Shown here in pieces: positions 38,151-46,213 of a stretch of DNA of 56,864 bases. The stretch is taken from IMG/VR virus record IMGVR_UViG_3300028392_000077, positions 1 through 56,864 of that record; one strand, 5' to 3'. The notes below the pieces were generated by a model. It did not search any database. It was not told the origin of the DNA and saw only the letters and a list, made by a program, of their open reading frames with translations. The stretch's first letter is position 1; each line of letters opens with the position of its first letter. Source of the stretch: a virus. The translations under genes and the position numbers were made by a program.

Positions 38151-39567
38151 TTGATATACTCTCTTTTGCAACTTCAATAACAGTGGTATAACGAGTAACG
38201 TTTACTATATGTCTGATTGCTGTAATTAAATATTTACCATTCAGATATATATCCTCTTGTTTCGTTTTCGTATCATTTATTAATGGTACAGTTTCATAAA
38301 TTTTTATTGTTATAACATCACCAATTTTGATACTAGAATTACCAGGAACCAAAATTTTAAGACGATTATATTGTGATAAAAATAATTGAGCAATTCTGTT
38401 TGGTATTGTTTTCTCAATAAGATAATCGTTTTGCACAGAATTTGGAGTACCATTTATCTGTGATGACTTTTTCAAATTCGAATTGGACATCATTAATCTT
38501 AATGCACTCGATTGCAATTCATTAGGTGGGGGTTCATATATTTTCTTGCCCACTAAATCGGTGTACTCATTACTTTTATTGGAATTGATATCGGTTACAT
38601 CTAATTCGTTTAATTTCTGTGCTTGTTTATAATAATCATTATAATTGAAATCTTTAATGTATCTTTGTCTTAACATAGGATCAAGAGATATTAGACGATT
38701 CGATAAAGTTCCCTTCGATGTTGCTCCTAATGTGTCAAAGTTATTCATAATTTCTAAACGGTAAATGTTTTCCGACTCACTGTTGAGATCGTTGTTAACA
38801 TTTTTAGGATTATAATAATACGTATAAATCGAATTTTGTTTGTATAGTGTTTGTAGAGACTTAAAATGCAATCCTGCATAATTCTCATACAATAACATAT
38901 CAGCGCCAATTTTTCCCTGAGATGGTTGGGCATATAATGCCAACCAGTTTATGGTCTCATATATTTTTTTATTGGGTAAAACGAAGTCATATGATCCTAG
39001 TGTTTGTTCAATGGATACACTTTTTTTCGTTTTCAGAAAATTTCTAAGAACATTTTGCACTATGGAACTTATTTGTTCTTGTTTATATGATTTACTGACC
39101 CTATATTTTTCAGCAGTCATCAATTCTTTAGAACATAAATTCAAAGTGTAGTTTTCAAAATTCATACTATTGTCTTGATGTCGATCGGACACAGAAAAAA
39201 CATGAAGTTGATGTTCGATTACATTTCCGCCAACACCCGCATGGAATTTCATATTGATCTTTTCTGTACCATTCAATCCACCCATTTTGAATACACCGAC
39301 TGCATCAGATATCACTAATTTTGCAGATACAGAATTATCAAAAATGTCCTCATAATAGTTCAATTCGATCAAGTATGGTATTAAATCTAATTTTTCGCCA
39401 ATATTACTTGTCAAAGTTGAACCTTCGAGGGACAATTCGTCAAGATTGAAATCTGTAGGATATGTTAAATCTAAATTGGGATTCGCACTCTGTACTGAAC
39501 TGCCATCCAACACAGATGATAATGTGGAATTTCCAATAGGAGCAATAATATCCGAAAGAATACTCAT
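38134..39567 (-). CDS. gp27: Baseplate hub protein gp27-like
   Basis: This 477-residue protein (T4 gp27 is 391) has the hub layout with LIPYLIELNYYEDIFDNSVS near residue 65, two tube-like beta domains, and the late stretch FLSQYNRLKILVPGNSSIKIGDV followed by YLNGKYLITAIRHIVNVTRY. That is the usual end of gp27/gpD-type hub proteins. It directly precedes the gp5 OB-fold gene, its expected partner in the (gp27-gp5) hub complex. The stop and the following start overlap. Confidence 0.8.
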   Translation of the reverse strand: MSILSDIIAPIGNSTLSSVLDGSSVQSANPNLDLTYPTDFNLDELSLEGSTLTSNIGEKLDLIPYLIELNYYEDIFDNSVSAKLVISDAVGVFKMGGLNGTEKINMKFHAGVGGNVIEHQLHVFSVSDRHQDNSMNFENYTLNLCSKELMTAEKYRVSKSYKQEQISSIVQNVLRNFLKTKKSVSIEQTLGSYDFVLPNKKIYETINWLALYAQPSQGKIGADMLLYENYAGLHFKSLQTLYKQNSIYTYYYNPKNVNNDLNSESENIYRLEIMNNFDTLGATSKGTLSNRLISLDPMLRQRYIKDFNYNDYYKQAQKLNELDVTDINSNKSNEYTDLVGKKIYEPPPNELQSSALRLMMSNSNLKKSSQINGTPNSVQNDYLIEKTIPNRIAQLFLSQYNRLKILVPGNSSIKIGDVITIKIYETVPLINDTKTKQEDIYLNGKYLITAIRHIVNVTRYTTVIEVAKESISNDRQG

Positions 39568-40238
39568 GTTATATAAACGCCTTTTATCAATTTCACAAAT
39601 TGTCTTTCCATATCAACTGCATAATCTGAATTTAAAATCTGAATCTTTCTTTTATTTTCGTTTATTCTTTCTTCATACTCGTAAATACTCACAGCTTTTT
39701 TCGTGATATTCACCGTTGCAACAACCCCATTATCAAATGTTCTGGTTATTGTTTCTTCATCCATCATTGAGTTATAAGTATCAATATCAATATGTATTGT
39801 TATCACTTGATTCTGATAATTCAGTGTGTCTGTTGTGTTTATTATTTTTTCGAAATGATGAGGAGAAGAAGTAATATAACTCATAGTTTGACTTGATGTC
39901 ACTGCATTTGCAGAAATAAATAAAACGTTTGCCGTATCATTTCTATATTTGTCAACCACATAACTTTGAAAGTCATTATAATTTAATGGCCATTCGGATT
40001 GTGGATCGATAATATTATTCGAATACAGAATTAACCAATATCGATACACATCATTGTAATATCGATACGCAATATTTTCTGGAGTATCTCCTTCCCGCAC
40101 ATCATATTCATAAAACAGAACTATGTTCTTTAGTAATGAAGATAAGATATATGTTCGAGTCAATATATTACTGACAACAATTGAATTATTGTTGTTGTCT
40201 GTTCGGACTATCAGTGGAAGATTATTGAAATATTTCAT
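39564..40238 (-). CDS. gp53: Baseplate wedge protein gp53
   Basis: This 224-residue protein (T4 gp53 is 196) carries the LysM-like gp53 core: VLFYEYDVREGDTPENIAYR, YYNDVYRYWLILYSNNIIDP and EWPLNYNDFQSYV. gp53 staples adjacent wedges around the hub in T4. It overlaps gp27 by four bases and follows the gp48-type gene, which keeps the baseplate group together. Confidence 0.88.
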   Translation of the reverse strand: MKYFNNLPLIVRTDNNNNSIVVSNILTRTYILSSLLKNIVLFYEYDVREGDTPENIAYRYYNDVYRYWLILYSNNIIDPQSEWPLNYNDFQSYVVDKYRNDTANVLFISANAVTSSQTMSYITSSPHHFEKIINTTDTLNYQNQVITIHIDIDTYNSMMDEETITRTFDNGVVATVNITKKAVSIYEYEERINENKRKIQILNSDYAVDMERQFVKLIKGVYIT

Positions 40239-40240
40239 TA

Positions 40241-41455
40241 TTAACCACCCAATGGAGGAACGTTACCTAAACCTGCGGCTATACTACCAAGGGTGGGAGA
40301 TGATACGCTTCCGGGAGCAAGAGGCCCAGGTTGCAACATACTCACTGCAGCCAATGTGTCTGGATTTTGATTAGCTGTGTCACCAATACTTGATGCTGTG
40401 GATCCCTGTTTTGATGATAATGGTCTAATATTTTCCTTTGTCACAATGTCAGTTTCTTGGAAAGTCAGAGTCATCGTTGTTTGAACGGGATGACCATCTG
40501 CATATGCTGCCCATCCATTTGGTGCATAATCTAGATTGATATCCTTTAACACACACGGATGATATATTTCAAATATTTTTGCTGGATTTGCGGAAGGATC
40601 AATTTGATTTGATCCAAATATCGCGCCGCTGACTTGCGAAGTTAAAATATTTGTACCTATATTTTTGAAGAAATCTGTAAATGCACCAGTTAAACCCGAT
40701 CCACCTAGAAAAGAAAATTTGATGTCAAATACTTGTGGTGGTTCCAAGAATTGCTGACTTTTTCCTAATAATGCCGGGGCTGAATAGTATTGGAACGCAT
40801 TGATGATACTTTCGACCATTATAGCTTCTTTACTTGATGTCGGTGTAAAGATAAATGAGAATTGAAAAGTTCTGAGTCCAACACCCTTGAATAATAATTG
40901 TAATTGTGGATTAGGAACTGTCTTTAATGCCATTCCAATTGTTCCACCCAAATCCTTATTAGCTACACTACCTAATGCCCCGGCCAGACCTCTAGCATAT
41001 AGATTGAGATAATTGGATCTATCTTGACTTGAACCTCGATATGCTGATGCCCAATCCGCAATTGCACCCGCAATATATTTACCTGTACCTAGAGCTTCTT
41101 CCAAACTGCTGTCCGCATAGATATTATTGAACTCCACGTTTAAAGTATCTGGCATATAAAGAGATATTGTAGATAGAATATCTTTTTGTGCTGTTAATTT
41201 AAACAAAGATGTAGGATTTACTGACTGAGCCAATGTACTCGCACCACCGGTCAAATTGCCGATTGCGGAAGTTAAACCATATGTGTAATTGTGTACAGTG
41301 AACTGTATGGCATGACCATAATTAGGATTTGATGCCAAATCGATAGGATACATCAAATTTTGATCTGTTATACCTCCAGGAAATAAATCAAATAACAGAT
41401 TTAGTGGAGGTTTTACACCATTAATGTTTAATGGTAGTATATCTATCGTTGCCAT
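40241..41455 (-). CDS. gp48: Baseplate tail-tube cap, gp48/gp54 family
   Basis: This 404-residue protein begins the long minus-strand late operon. Key stretches are GVGLRTFQFSFIFTPTSSKE, IINAFQYYSAPALL, FEIYHPCVLKDINLDYAPNG and TTMTLTFQETDIVTKENI. The same strings (RTFxFxFxFxPxSxxEA; LYAPNG; FTExxIVTKxxI) mark gp48/gp54 tube-cap and initiator proteins of T4-like marine phages. N- and C-terminal tails are Pro/Gly/Ala-rich. gp48 versus gp54 cannot be settled by eye. The start is only 33 bases from the divergent gp4 gene. Confidence 0.75.
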   Translation of the reverse strand: MATIDILPLNINGVKPPLNLLFDLFPGGITDQNLMYPIDLASNPNYGHAIQFTVHNYTYGLTSAIGNLTGGASTLAQSVNPTSLFKLTAQKDILSTISLYMPDTLNVEFNNIYADSSLEEALGTGKYIAGAIADWASAYRGSSQDRSNYLNLYARGLAGALGSVANKDLGGTIGMALKTVPNPQLQLLFKGVGLRTFQFSFIFTPTSSKEAIMVESIINAFQYYSAPALLGKSQQFLEPPQVFDIKFSFLGGSGLTGAFTDFFKNIGTNILTSQVSGAIFGSNQIDPSANPAKIFEIYHPCVLKDINLDYAPNGWAAYADGHPVQTTMTLTFQETDIVTKENIRPLSSKQGSTASSIGDTANQNPDTLAAVSMLQPGPLAPGSVSSPTLGSIAAGLGNVPPLGG

Positions 41456-41488
41456 TTAATTATCCGAAAAGAAATATATATTGTATTT

Positions 41489-41959
41489 ATGACATATAAA
41501 GGAAGATTTTATCCTAGAAATCCACAAAAGTACCTAGGTGATCCAAAGAATATTATTTATAGATCATCTTGGGAACATAGGATCATGGATTCATTCGACA
41601 AAAGATCGGATGTATTGTCATGGTCTTCGGAGGAGATGTGCGTTCCATATGTGTCTCCTGTTGATAGTAAACGCCATAGATATTTTCCAGACTTCATTGT
41701 GAAAATTAAATCAAAAGACGGATCAATAAAGACATTTATGGTCGAAGTCAAACCAGAAAAACAATCACGACCACCAGAAAAGAAATCTAGAGTTACCAAA
41801 CAGTATATTCACGAGGTAGTTACTTGGGGTATCAATCAAGCAAAATGGAAGGCAGCTATTGAATACTGTAAAGATAGAAATTGGCATTTCATTGTTATGA
41901 CCTCCAGAGATGGTCTGGAATTTAAACACTTGACTGAAAAGGAATTATTACTCAACTAA
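41489..41959 (+). CDS. gp4: Head completion protein gp4
   Basis: This 156-residue protein (T4 gp4, also called gp50, is about 150) has YRSSWEHRIMDSFDKRSDVL, RYFPDFIVKI, MVEVKPEKQSRPP and TWGINQAKWKAAIEYC. E29, D68 and E86-x-K88 form a TnsA-like PD-(D/E)XK nuclease triad, known for the gp4 family. gp4 acts at the portal vertex to complete DNA-filled heads before tail joining. It is the first gene of the plus-strand group and is divergent from gp48. Confidence 0.85.
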   Translation: MTYKGRFYPRNPQKYLGDPKNIIYRSSWEHRIMDSFDKRSDVLSWSSEEMCVPYVSPVDSKRHRYFPDFIVKIKSKDGSIKTFMVEVKPEKQSRPPEKKSRVTKQYIHEVVTWGINQAKWKAAIEYCKDRNWHFIVMTSRDGLEFKHLTEKELLLN

Positions 41960-41967
41960 ATACTGGT

Positions 41968-42588
41968 ATGACATCTAAACTCACACAAATTACAGAACAA
42001 AAATCGTCAGCCCAACTCGAAACAATGAGTAGGGAGTCCATTACTTGGCTCAATAGAAAGATGAGTCAATTAAAAAATCCAGGAAATATTCGTCGCGATA
42101 TTTCTAGAGAAAAGGACAGATATGTTCGTGCAACATCGTTAGGATACTCCGGTAAATTTCTATTGGGTGGATTATATTTTTTTTATTATAATCCAAAAAC
42201 GAAAGATAGTTTACCATATTATGATACTTTTCCATTGGTAATGCCATTAGAGAAGTATGGAGATGGATTTTTGGGTTTGAATTTTCATTATCTGCCAGTA
42301 AGATATAGAATGGTGTTTATGAAAAAACTTGTGGGCAGAGCGATATATGATGAGAATGATGAAATAAAAAGAGTTAAAATAACATATGACATTCTTTCTG
42401 CCTCCAGAAGATATAAAGAATTCAGACCTTGTTTGAAGAGATATTTGGTCTCACATATAAAGTCTAAAATTATGGCAGTACAACCTGAAGAATGGGATGT
42501 TGCATCAATGTTACCCGTACAAGCATTCAGGAAAGCACCAGTATCAGAAGTATGGTCGGATTCACTAGAAGAGATTAAGAATCAGTAA
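41968..42588 (+). CDS. Head/tail completion-region protein, possibly DNA end protector gp2
   Basis: This 206-residue protein contains SRESITWLNRKMSQLKNPGN, FFYYNPKTKDSLPYYDTFPL, GFLGLNFHYLPVRYRMVFM and YDILSASRRYKEFRPCLKRYL. The YDxFPLxxPLxxxxxGFxGLNxHYLP core is a conserved T4-like marine phage family found next to gp4. T4 gene order (3-2-4-53) and the neighbour suggest the gp2 DNA end protector, but the sequence link to T4 gp2 is not visible by eye. It lies between gp4 and the tube protein. Confidence 0.5.
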   Translation: MTSKLTQITEQKSSAQLETMSRESITWLNRKMSQLKNPGNIRRDISREKDRYVRATSLGYSGKFLLGGLYFFYYNPKTKDSLPYYDTFPLVMPLEKYGDGFLGLNFHYLPVRYRMVFMKKLVGRAIYDENDEIKRVKITYDILSASRRYKEFRPCLKRYLVSHIKSKIMAVQPEEWDVASMLPVQAFRKAPVSEVWSDSLEEIKNQ

Positions 42589-42589
42589 A

Positions 42590-43174
42590 ATGGCAAAAGA
42601 TATAAGACAATTTGCTTCAAGTTTCAAACAAGATCCTGCAAGAGCAGCCAGATTTGATGCTTATATTATTATACCACCCATTCTTGCAATCATGTATGGT
42701 ACTGTCACCAAACAACTTTCACTTAGATGTGAGATGACGGAATTACCTGGAAGAACATTTAATGTAACCGAAAGGAAATTTGGTTCGGCACCAGTGCAGA
42801 AAGTACCATATCAATCTTTATATTCAGATGTTAATATGACATTCATTGTATCTGGAGATATGACTGAACGTCTGGTATTTGATCAGTGGATGGAACTAAT
42901 TAATCCATCGTCAACATACAACTTTAAATATAAATCGGATTATGTTACCGATATTGTAATTCGACAATATGACTTACAAAATAATCTGACATATGCTTCG
43001 GTATTAATTGATGCTTTTCCCCTTGCAGTTAATCAATTGGATTTAGATTGGACATCTGACAACTATCATAGACTGTCAGTGACATTTGCATACACCAACT
43101 GGCAAGAAGGAACAGTTATTGCTAATTTGAAGAATCTTGGATCTCAGGTCCTTGGTGGTCTTCTGGGTATTTAA
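42590..43174 (+). CDS. Tail-tube-family protein (gp19/gp54-like)
   Basis: This 194-residue protein has LSLRCEMTELPGRTFNVTER, KVPYQSLYSDVNMTFIVSGD and VLIDAFPLAVNQLDLDWTSDNYHRLSVTFAYTNW, the pattern of tail-tube and tube-initiator proteins (gp19 and the gp54 N-terminal domain). Length matches gp19-type monomers. It is next to gp26 rather than beside a sheath gene, so a tube-initiator (gp54) role is as likely as the major tube subunit. The start follows the upstream stop by one base. Confidence 0.65.
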   Translation: MAKDIRQFASSFKQDPARAARFDAYIIIPPILAIMYGTVTKQLSLRCEMTELPGRTFNVTERKFGSAPVQKVPYQSLYSDVNMTFIVSGDMTERLVFDQWMELINPSSTYNFKYKSDYVTDIVIRQYDLQNNLTYASVLIDAFPLAVNQLDLDWTSDNYHRLSVTFAYTNWQEGTVIANLKNLGSQVLGGLLGI

Positions 43175-43195
43175 TTAAAATGAAATGAGGTTGAA

Positions 43196-43921
43196 ATGGC
43201 TTTACCACGAATTGATTGTCCTGTATTTGAAATAAAATTACCACTTTCAAATAAAAATATTAAGTTTCGTCCATTCCTTGTCAAAGAGCAAAAGAATCTT
43301 CTTATGGCTCTAGAGGCAGATGACAAACAAACGATAGAAAGAAATATTAAACAGATTCTACATAACTGTACAATATCGGAAGATGTTAATATTGAGTCAT
43401 TGCCCGTTGTAGATGTGGAATACTATTTCATTAATCTTCGTGCAAAATCAGTGGGTGAAATTGTAGAAAACAATTATATTTGCAACAATGAAGTTGACGA
43501 TAATAAATGTGGAAATAAAATGAAAGTATTCATTGACTTGAATACTATTCAAGTTGATGATGTTAAACCTGAAGATTCTCTCATTAAATTGACTGATACA
43601 ATCTCTATCAAATTGAAGTATCCTGAATTTTCTATTGTTGAAAGATTATCTGAAACGGACAACACAGTCGAAGCTGCATTTAAAGTAATTGTTGATTCAA
43701 TTGAATATATTTTCGATGGAGATCAATACTATTATGCCAATGAGACTGATCCTAAAGAACTCATGGAGTTCATTGAATCATTAAATCAGGATCAATTTGG
43801 AAGATTGGAGAAGTTCTTTGAAAGTCTTCCAAAAATAAAGAAAGATATAGAGATTAAGTGCAGTAAGTGTGGTTTTGATCACTCTATTACTGTGGAGGGT
43901 CTCGAAAATTTTTTCGGATAA
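43196..43921 (+). CDS. gp26: Baseplate hub assembly chaperone gp26
   Basis: This 241-residue protein starts MALPRIDCPVFEIKLPLSNKNIKFRPFLVKEQKNLLMALE, the signature of the T4 gp26 family (Pfam T4_baseplate). C96 and C105, with the C-terminal CSKCGF pair, may bind zinc. In T4-like phages gp26 is paired with gp51 for tail/hub assembly. The 3' end contains a candidate -1 frameshift site (A AAT TTT at 43906-43912), nine bases before the TAA, that would join the gp51-like frame (next entry). This resembles the chaperone frameshift of lambda-type tail genes. A fusion of about 304 residues is predicted. Confidence 0.85.
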   Translation: MALPRIDCPVFEIKLPLSNKNIKFRPFLVKEQKNLLMALEADDKQTIERNIKQILHNCTISEDVNIESLPVVDVEYYFINLRAKSVGEIVENNYICNNEVDDNKCGNKMKVFIDLNTIQVDDVKPEDSLIKLTDTISIKLKYPEFSIVERLSETDNTVEAAFKVIVDSIEYIFDGDQYYYANETDPKELMEFIESLNQDQFGRLEKFFESLPKIKKDIEIKCSKCGFDHSITVEGLENFFG

Positions 43922-44109
43922 CTTTTCGTCATGATAACTTAGAGAATTATTACAGGACCAATTTTTCGTTGATGCAACATCACAAGTACAGTTTAACTGA
44001 ACTTGAAAATATGTTGGTGTGGGAACGAGATATCTATGTTACTTTGTTGATTCAGTATATTGCAGAAGAAAACGAAAAGATAAAACAGAAACAACAAACA
44101 AGACGATAA
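43912..44109 (+). CDS. gp51: gp51-like hub assembly extension in the -1 frame of gp26
   Basis: After the slippery site the -1 frame codes about 65 residues: HDNLENYYRTNFSLMQHHKY, SLTELENMLVWERDIYVTLL, then IQYIAEENEKIKQ. This is the compact gp51-type domain found after gp26 in T4-like phages. The frame has no ATG before residue M of MQHHK (43972), which would remove the conserved NLENYYR part, so expression as a gp26 frameshift product is favoured. It ends in TAATG at 44107-44111, overlapping the start of the next gene. Confidence 0.7.
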   Translation, partial: FRITFRHDNLENYYRTNFSLMQHHKYSLTELENMLVWERDIYVTLLIQYIAEENEKIKQKQQTRR

Positions 44110-46211
44110 TGGCATACTTACCAACAGTTAACGATTTATCTACGGACCGTAGTAAAAGTGCGGAAAGTACATCCAATATAGTTAATTCTCTATCTGGAAG
44201 AATGAAACTGACCTCTTCCAATAAAAGTGTTATTGCTCCATCTGAGAAAAATACTGTCGTTGAATCTACCGTTGGTTCGAGTGATAAAACATCAGATGTT
44301 CTGACCAAACTATATGATTTCGTTGTGAAAGATTATAGTGAAAAAGACATACTAACTGATGTTGATACCGCCGAACGTGAAATTTATGAGAATAATGCTC
44401 GTGACAGAATTTTATCCTTAATACGTGCGATTCCCAATTTTATACAAAAAGAAAAAGAAGATAAAGAAGGTATACTGAGTAAACTTTGGAGATACTTCAA
44501 ATACTTCACTTTTGGTAAAATGGTTTACAATAATTGGGATAAAATTTCAAAATTGTTAGGTCTCGAAAAACTGACAGAATCCGTTAGAAGTATATCGGAA
44601 GAGTTGGGCATTACAAAAATCATCGATAATATAAAATCCACTATCGATGATATAATGCAGAATTTTTCTTTAGGTACATCAAACATGTCAATAACTGGTG
44701 GTGGTCCAATTGATCCATCAAAATATGATGTTATGATTAAAAAAATAGGTTCTGAAGAAGGAGTTGATCCTGCTCTGATAAAATCTATTATGAAGGCTGA
44801 GAGTGGTTTCAATCCAATGGCAAAATCACCTAAGGGTGCTATGGGTTTGATGCAGCTGATGCCTGCTACCGCCGGTAGATTTGGAGTAAAGGATGCTTCT
44901 GATCCGGAACAGAATATTAGAGGTGGAACAAAATACCTTAAATTTTTATCGAAAAAATATCAAGGAGATTTGACAAGAATTATATCTGCATACAATGCTG
45001 GTGAAGGTAATGTTGACAAGTATGGAGGTATACCACCATTTAAAGAAACTAAGGAATATGTGAAAAAAGTTTCTGGATATATGAAAGAAACTCCAATTAA
45101 TTCTCAGGCCGGAACCAACACTGTACCCGAGTCTCCTGCTGTACCAAAGAAAGAAGATAAATCAGTATTTTCTGTCGCACCAAAAAAAGATGTATTTGAA
45201 ACAAAATCTGCTGTAGAAAATGTTTTTGAAACAACTACGCCCAAATCAAAAAAAACAGAACCAAAAAAAGAAATTACTGCAACAAGAGTTTCAAAGAAAG
45301 AAGATGAACCAGGTGAAGTGGGATCTAATGCTAGTGGTAAAACACAACAAAAAGAAGTGCCGCAAGGTATAGCAACTGAAAATGATATTAAAGGTTTACA
45401 ATTTCACGGTCATATGAGAAAAGGTGTGTCGAATCCAGAATCATATGAAAAACAAATAACAAAATTTCAAGCAGATAAATTGCAAAAATTGAAGAGTAAA
45501 TTGGGTCTCAGCTCACTGAATATCAATTCAGGAAGAAGATCAAAACAATATAACTCCCTTCTTGAAGGTTCGGCAGAGAATTCGGAACACATCAATGGTC
45601 GAGCTACTGATATCGATACGAGTGGTATGACAGACGACCAACGAGTCGCTTTTGTTCGTGCAGCATCCGAAGTTGGATTTGGTGGAATTGGGATTTATAG
45701 AACCTTTATACATCTAGATACAGGTAAAGTGAGAACATGGCCGGGTGCTGGAGTAAAATTATCTTCGGATATGCAAGGTGTATTATTTAATCATCAATCG
45801 GGTCGTCGTGGTAAAGATACTGATACCAGCAAAATGTCACCAGGAATTAATGAACCTGGAGAATTGTCATCAGCTCAACAAAGTAAACAACAAAGTCAAC
45901 AACAAAGTCAAGCCCCATCAAAACCTAAAAGTTTAATGGAGATGGCAATCGAGTCTTATAAGAATAATGTTCAGGTGATGAACAATTTATTATCTCCTGA
46001 AGGTATAAAAAAATTAGAAGAAGGACTTATAAATTTTGTGGAAAATATACCCAAAAAAGAAAAATTTGTTCCTGATTTGGGTGCAATGATGCAACAGAAT
46101 AATTATGTTCTGAATAATGTTCAAGAACAGAAAATGATATTACAGAATTCTTCGCCATTACAAAATGATTTGCCTCAATTATTACAACAATTTCTTAACG
46201 AACATCAATAA
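44109..46211 (+). CDS. Bifunctional tail murein hydrolase: lytic transglycosylase plus M15-type peptidase
   Basis: This 700-residue protein starts at ATG 44109 (MAYLPTVNDL), overlapping the gp51 stop; an upstream in-frame ATG would lie inside gp51. Residues about 207-330 are a soluble-lytic-transglycosylase domain with catalytic E231 (MKAESGFNP), GAMGLMQLMPATA and ISAYNAGEGNV. Residues about 440-545 form an M15/DUF882-like DD-carboxypeptidase domain with H494 and D501 (EHINGRATDID) and H535 (FIHLD). Lys/Pro-rich linkers separate these. The C-terminus is helical and Gln-rich. It lies among hub/tape genes, so it is probably a virion-borne enzyme that opens the peptidoglycan during DNA entry. 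Confidence 0.85.
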   Translation: MAYLPTVNDLSTDRSKSAESTSNIVNSLSGRMKLTSSNKSVIAPSEKNTVVESTVGSSDKTSDVLTKLYDFVVKDYSEKDILTDVDTAEREIYENNARDRILSLIRAIPNFIQKEKEDKEGILSKLWRYFKYFTFGKMVYNNWDKISKLLGLEKLTESVRSISEELGITKIIDNIKSTIDDIMQNFSLGTSNMSITGGGPIDPSKYDVMIKKIGSEEGVDPALIKSIMKAESGFNPMAKSPKGAMGLMQLMPATAGRFGVKDASDPEQNIRGGTKYLKFLSKKYQGDLTRIISAYNAGEGNVDKYGGIPPFKETKEYVKKVSGYMKETPINSQAGTNTVPESPAVPKKEDKSVFSVAPKKDVFETKSAVENVFETTTPKSKKTEPKKEITATRVSKKEDEPGEVGSNASGKTQQKEVPQGIATENDIKGLQFHGHMRKGVSNPESYEKQITKFQADKLQKLKSKLGLSSLNINSGRRSKQYNSLLEGSAENSEHINGRATDIDTSGMTDDQRVAFVRAASEVGFGGIGIYRTFIHLDTGKVRTWPGAGVKLSSDMQGVLFNHQSGRRGKDTDTSKMSPGINEPGELSSAQQSKQQSQQQSQAPSKPKSLMEMAIESYKNNVQVMNNLLSPEGIKKLEEGLINFVENIPKKEKFVPDLGAMMQQNNYVLNNVQEQKMILQNSSPLQNDLPQLLQQFLNEHQ

Positions 46212-46213
46212 CA

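Noticed and set aside
41456-41488. A divergent promoter pair between gp48 and gp4.
   Set aside because: The 33-base gap is AT-rich (ATATATATTG), but I see no clear TATAAATA or sigma70 pair on either strand, so I do not call one.
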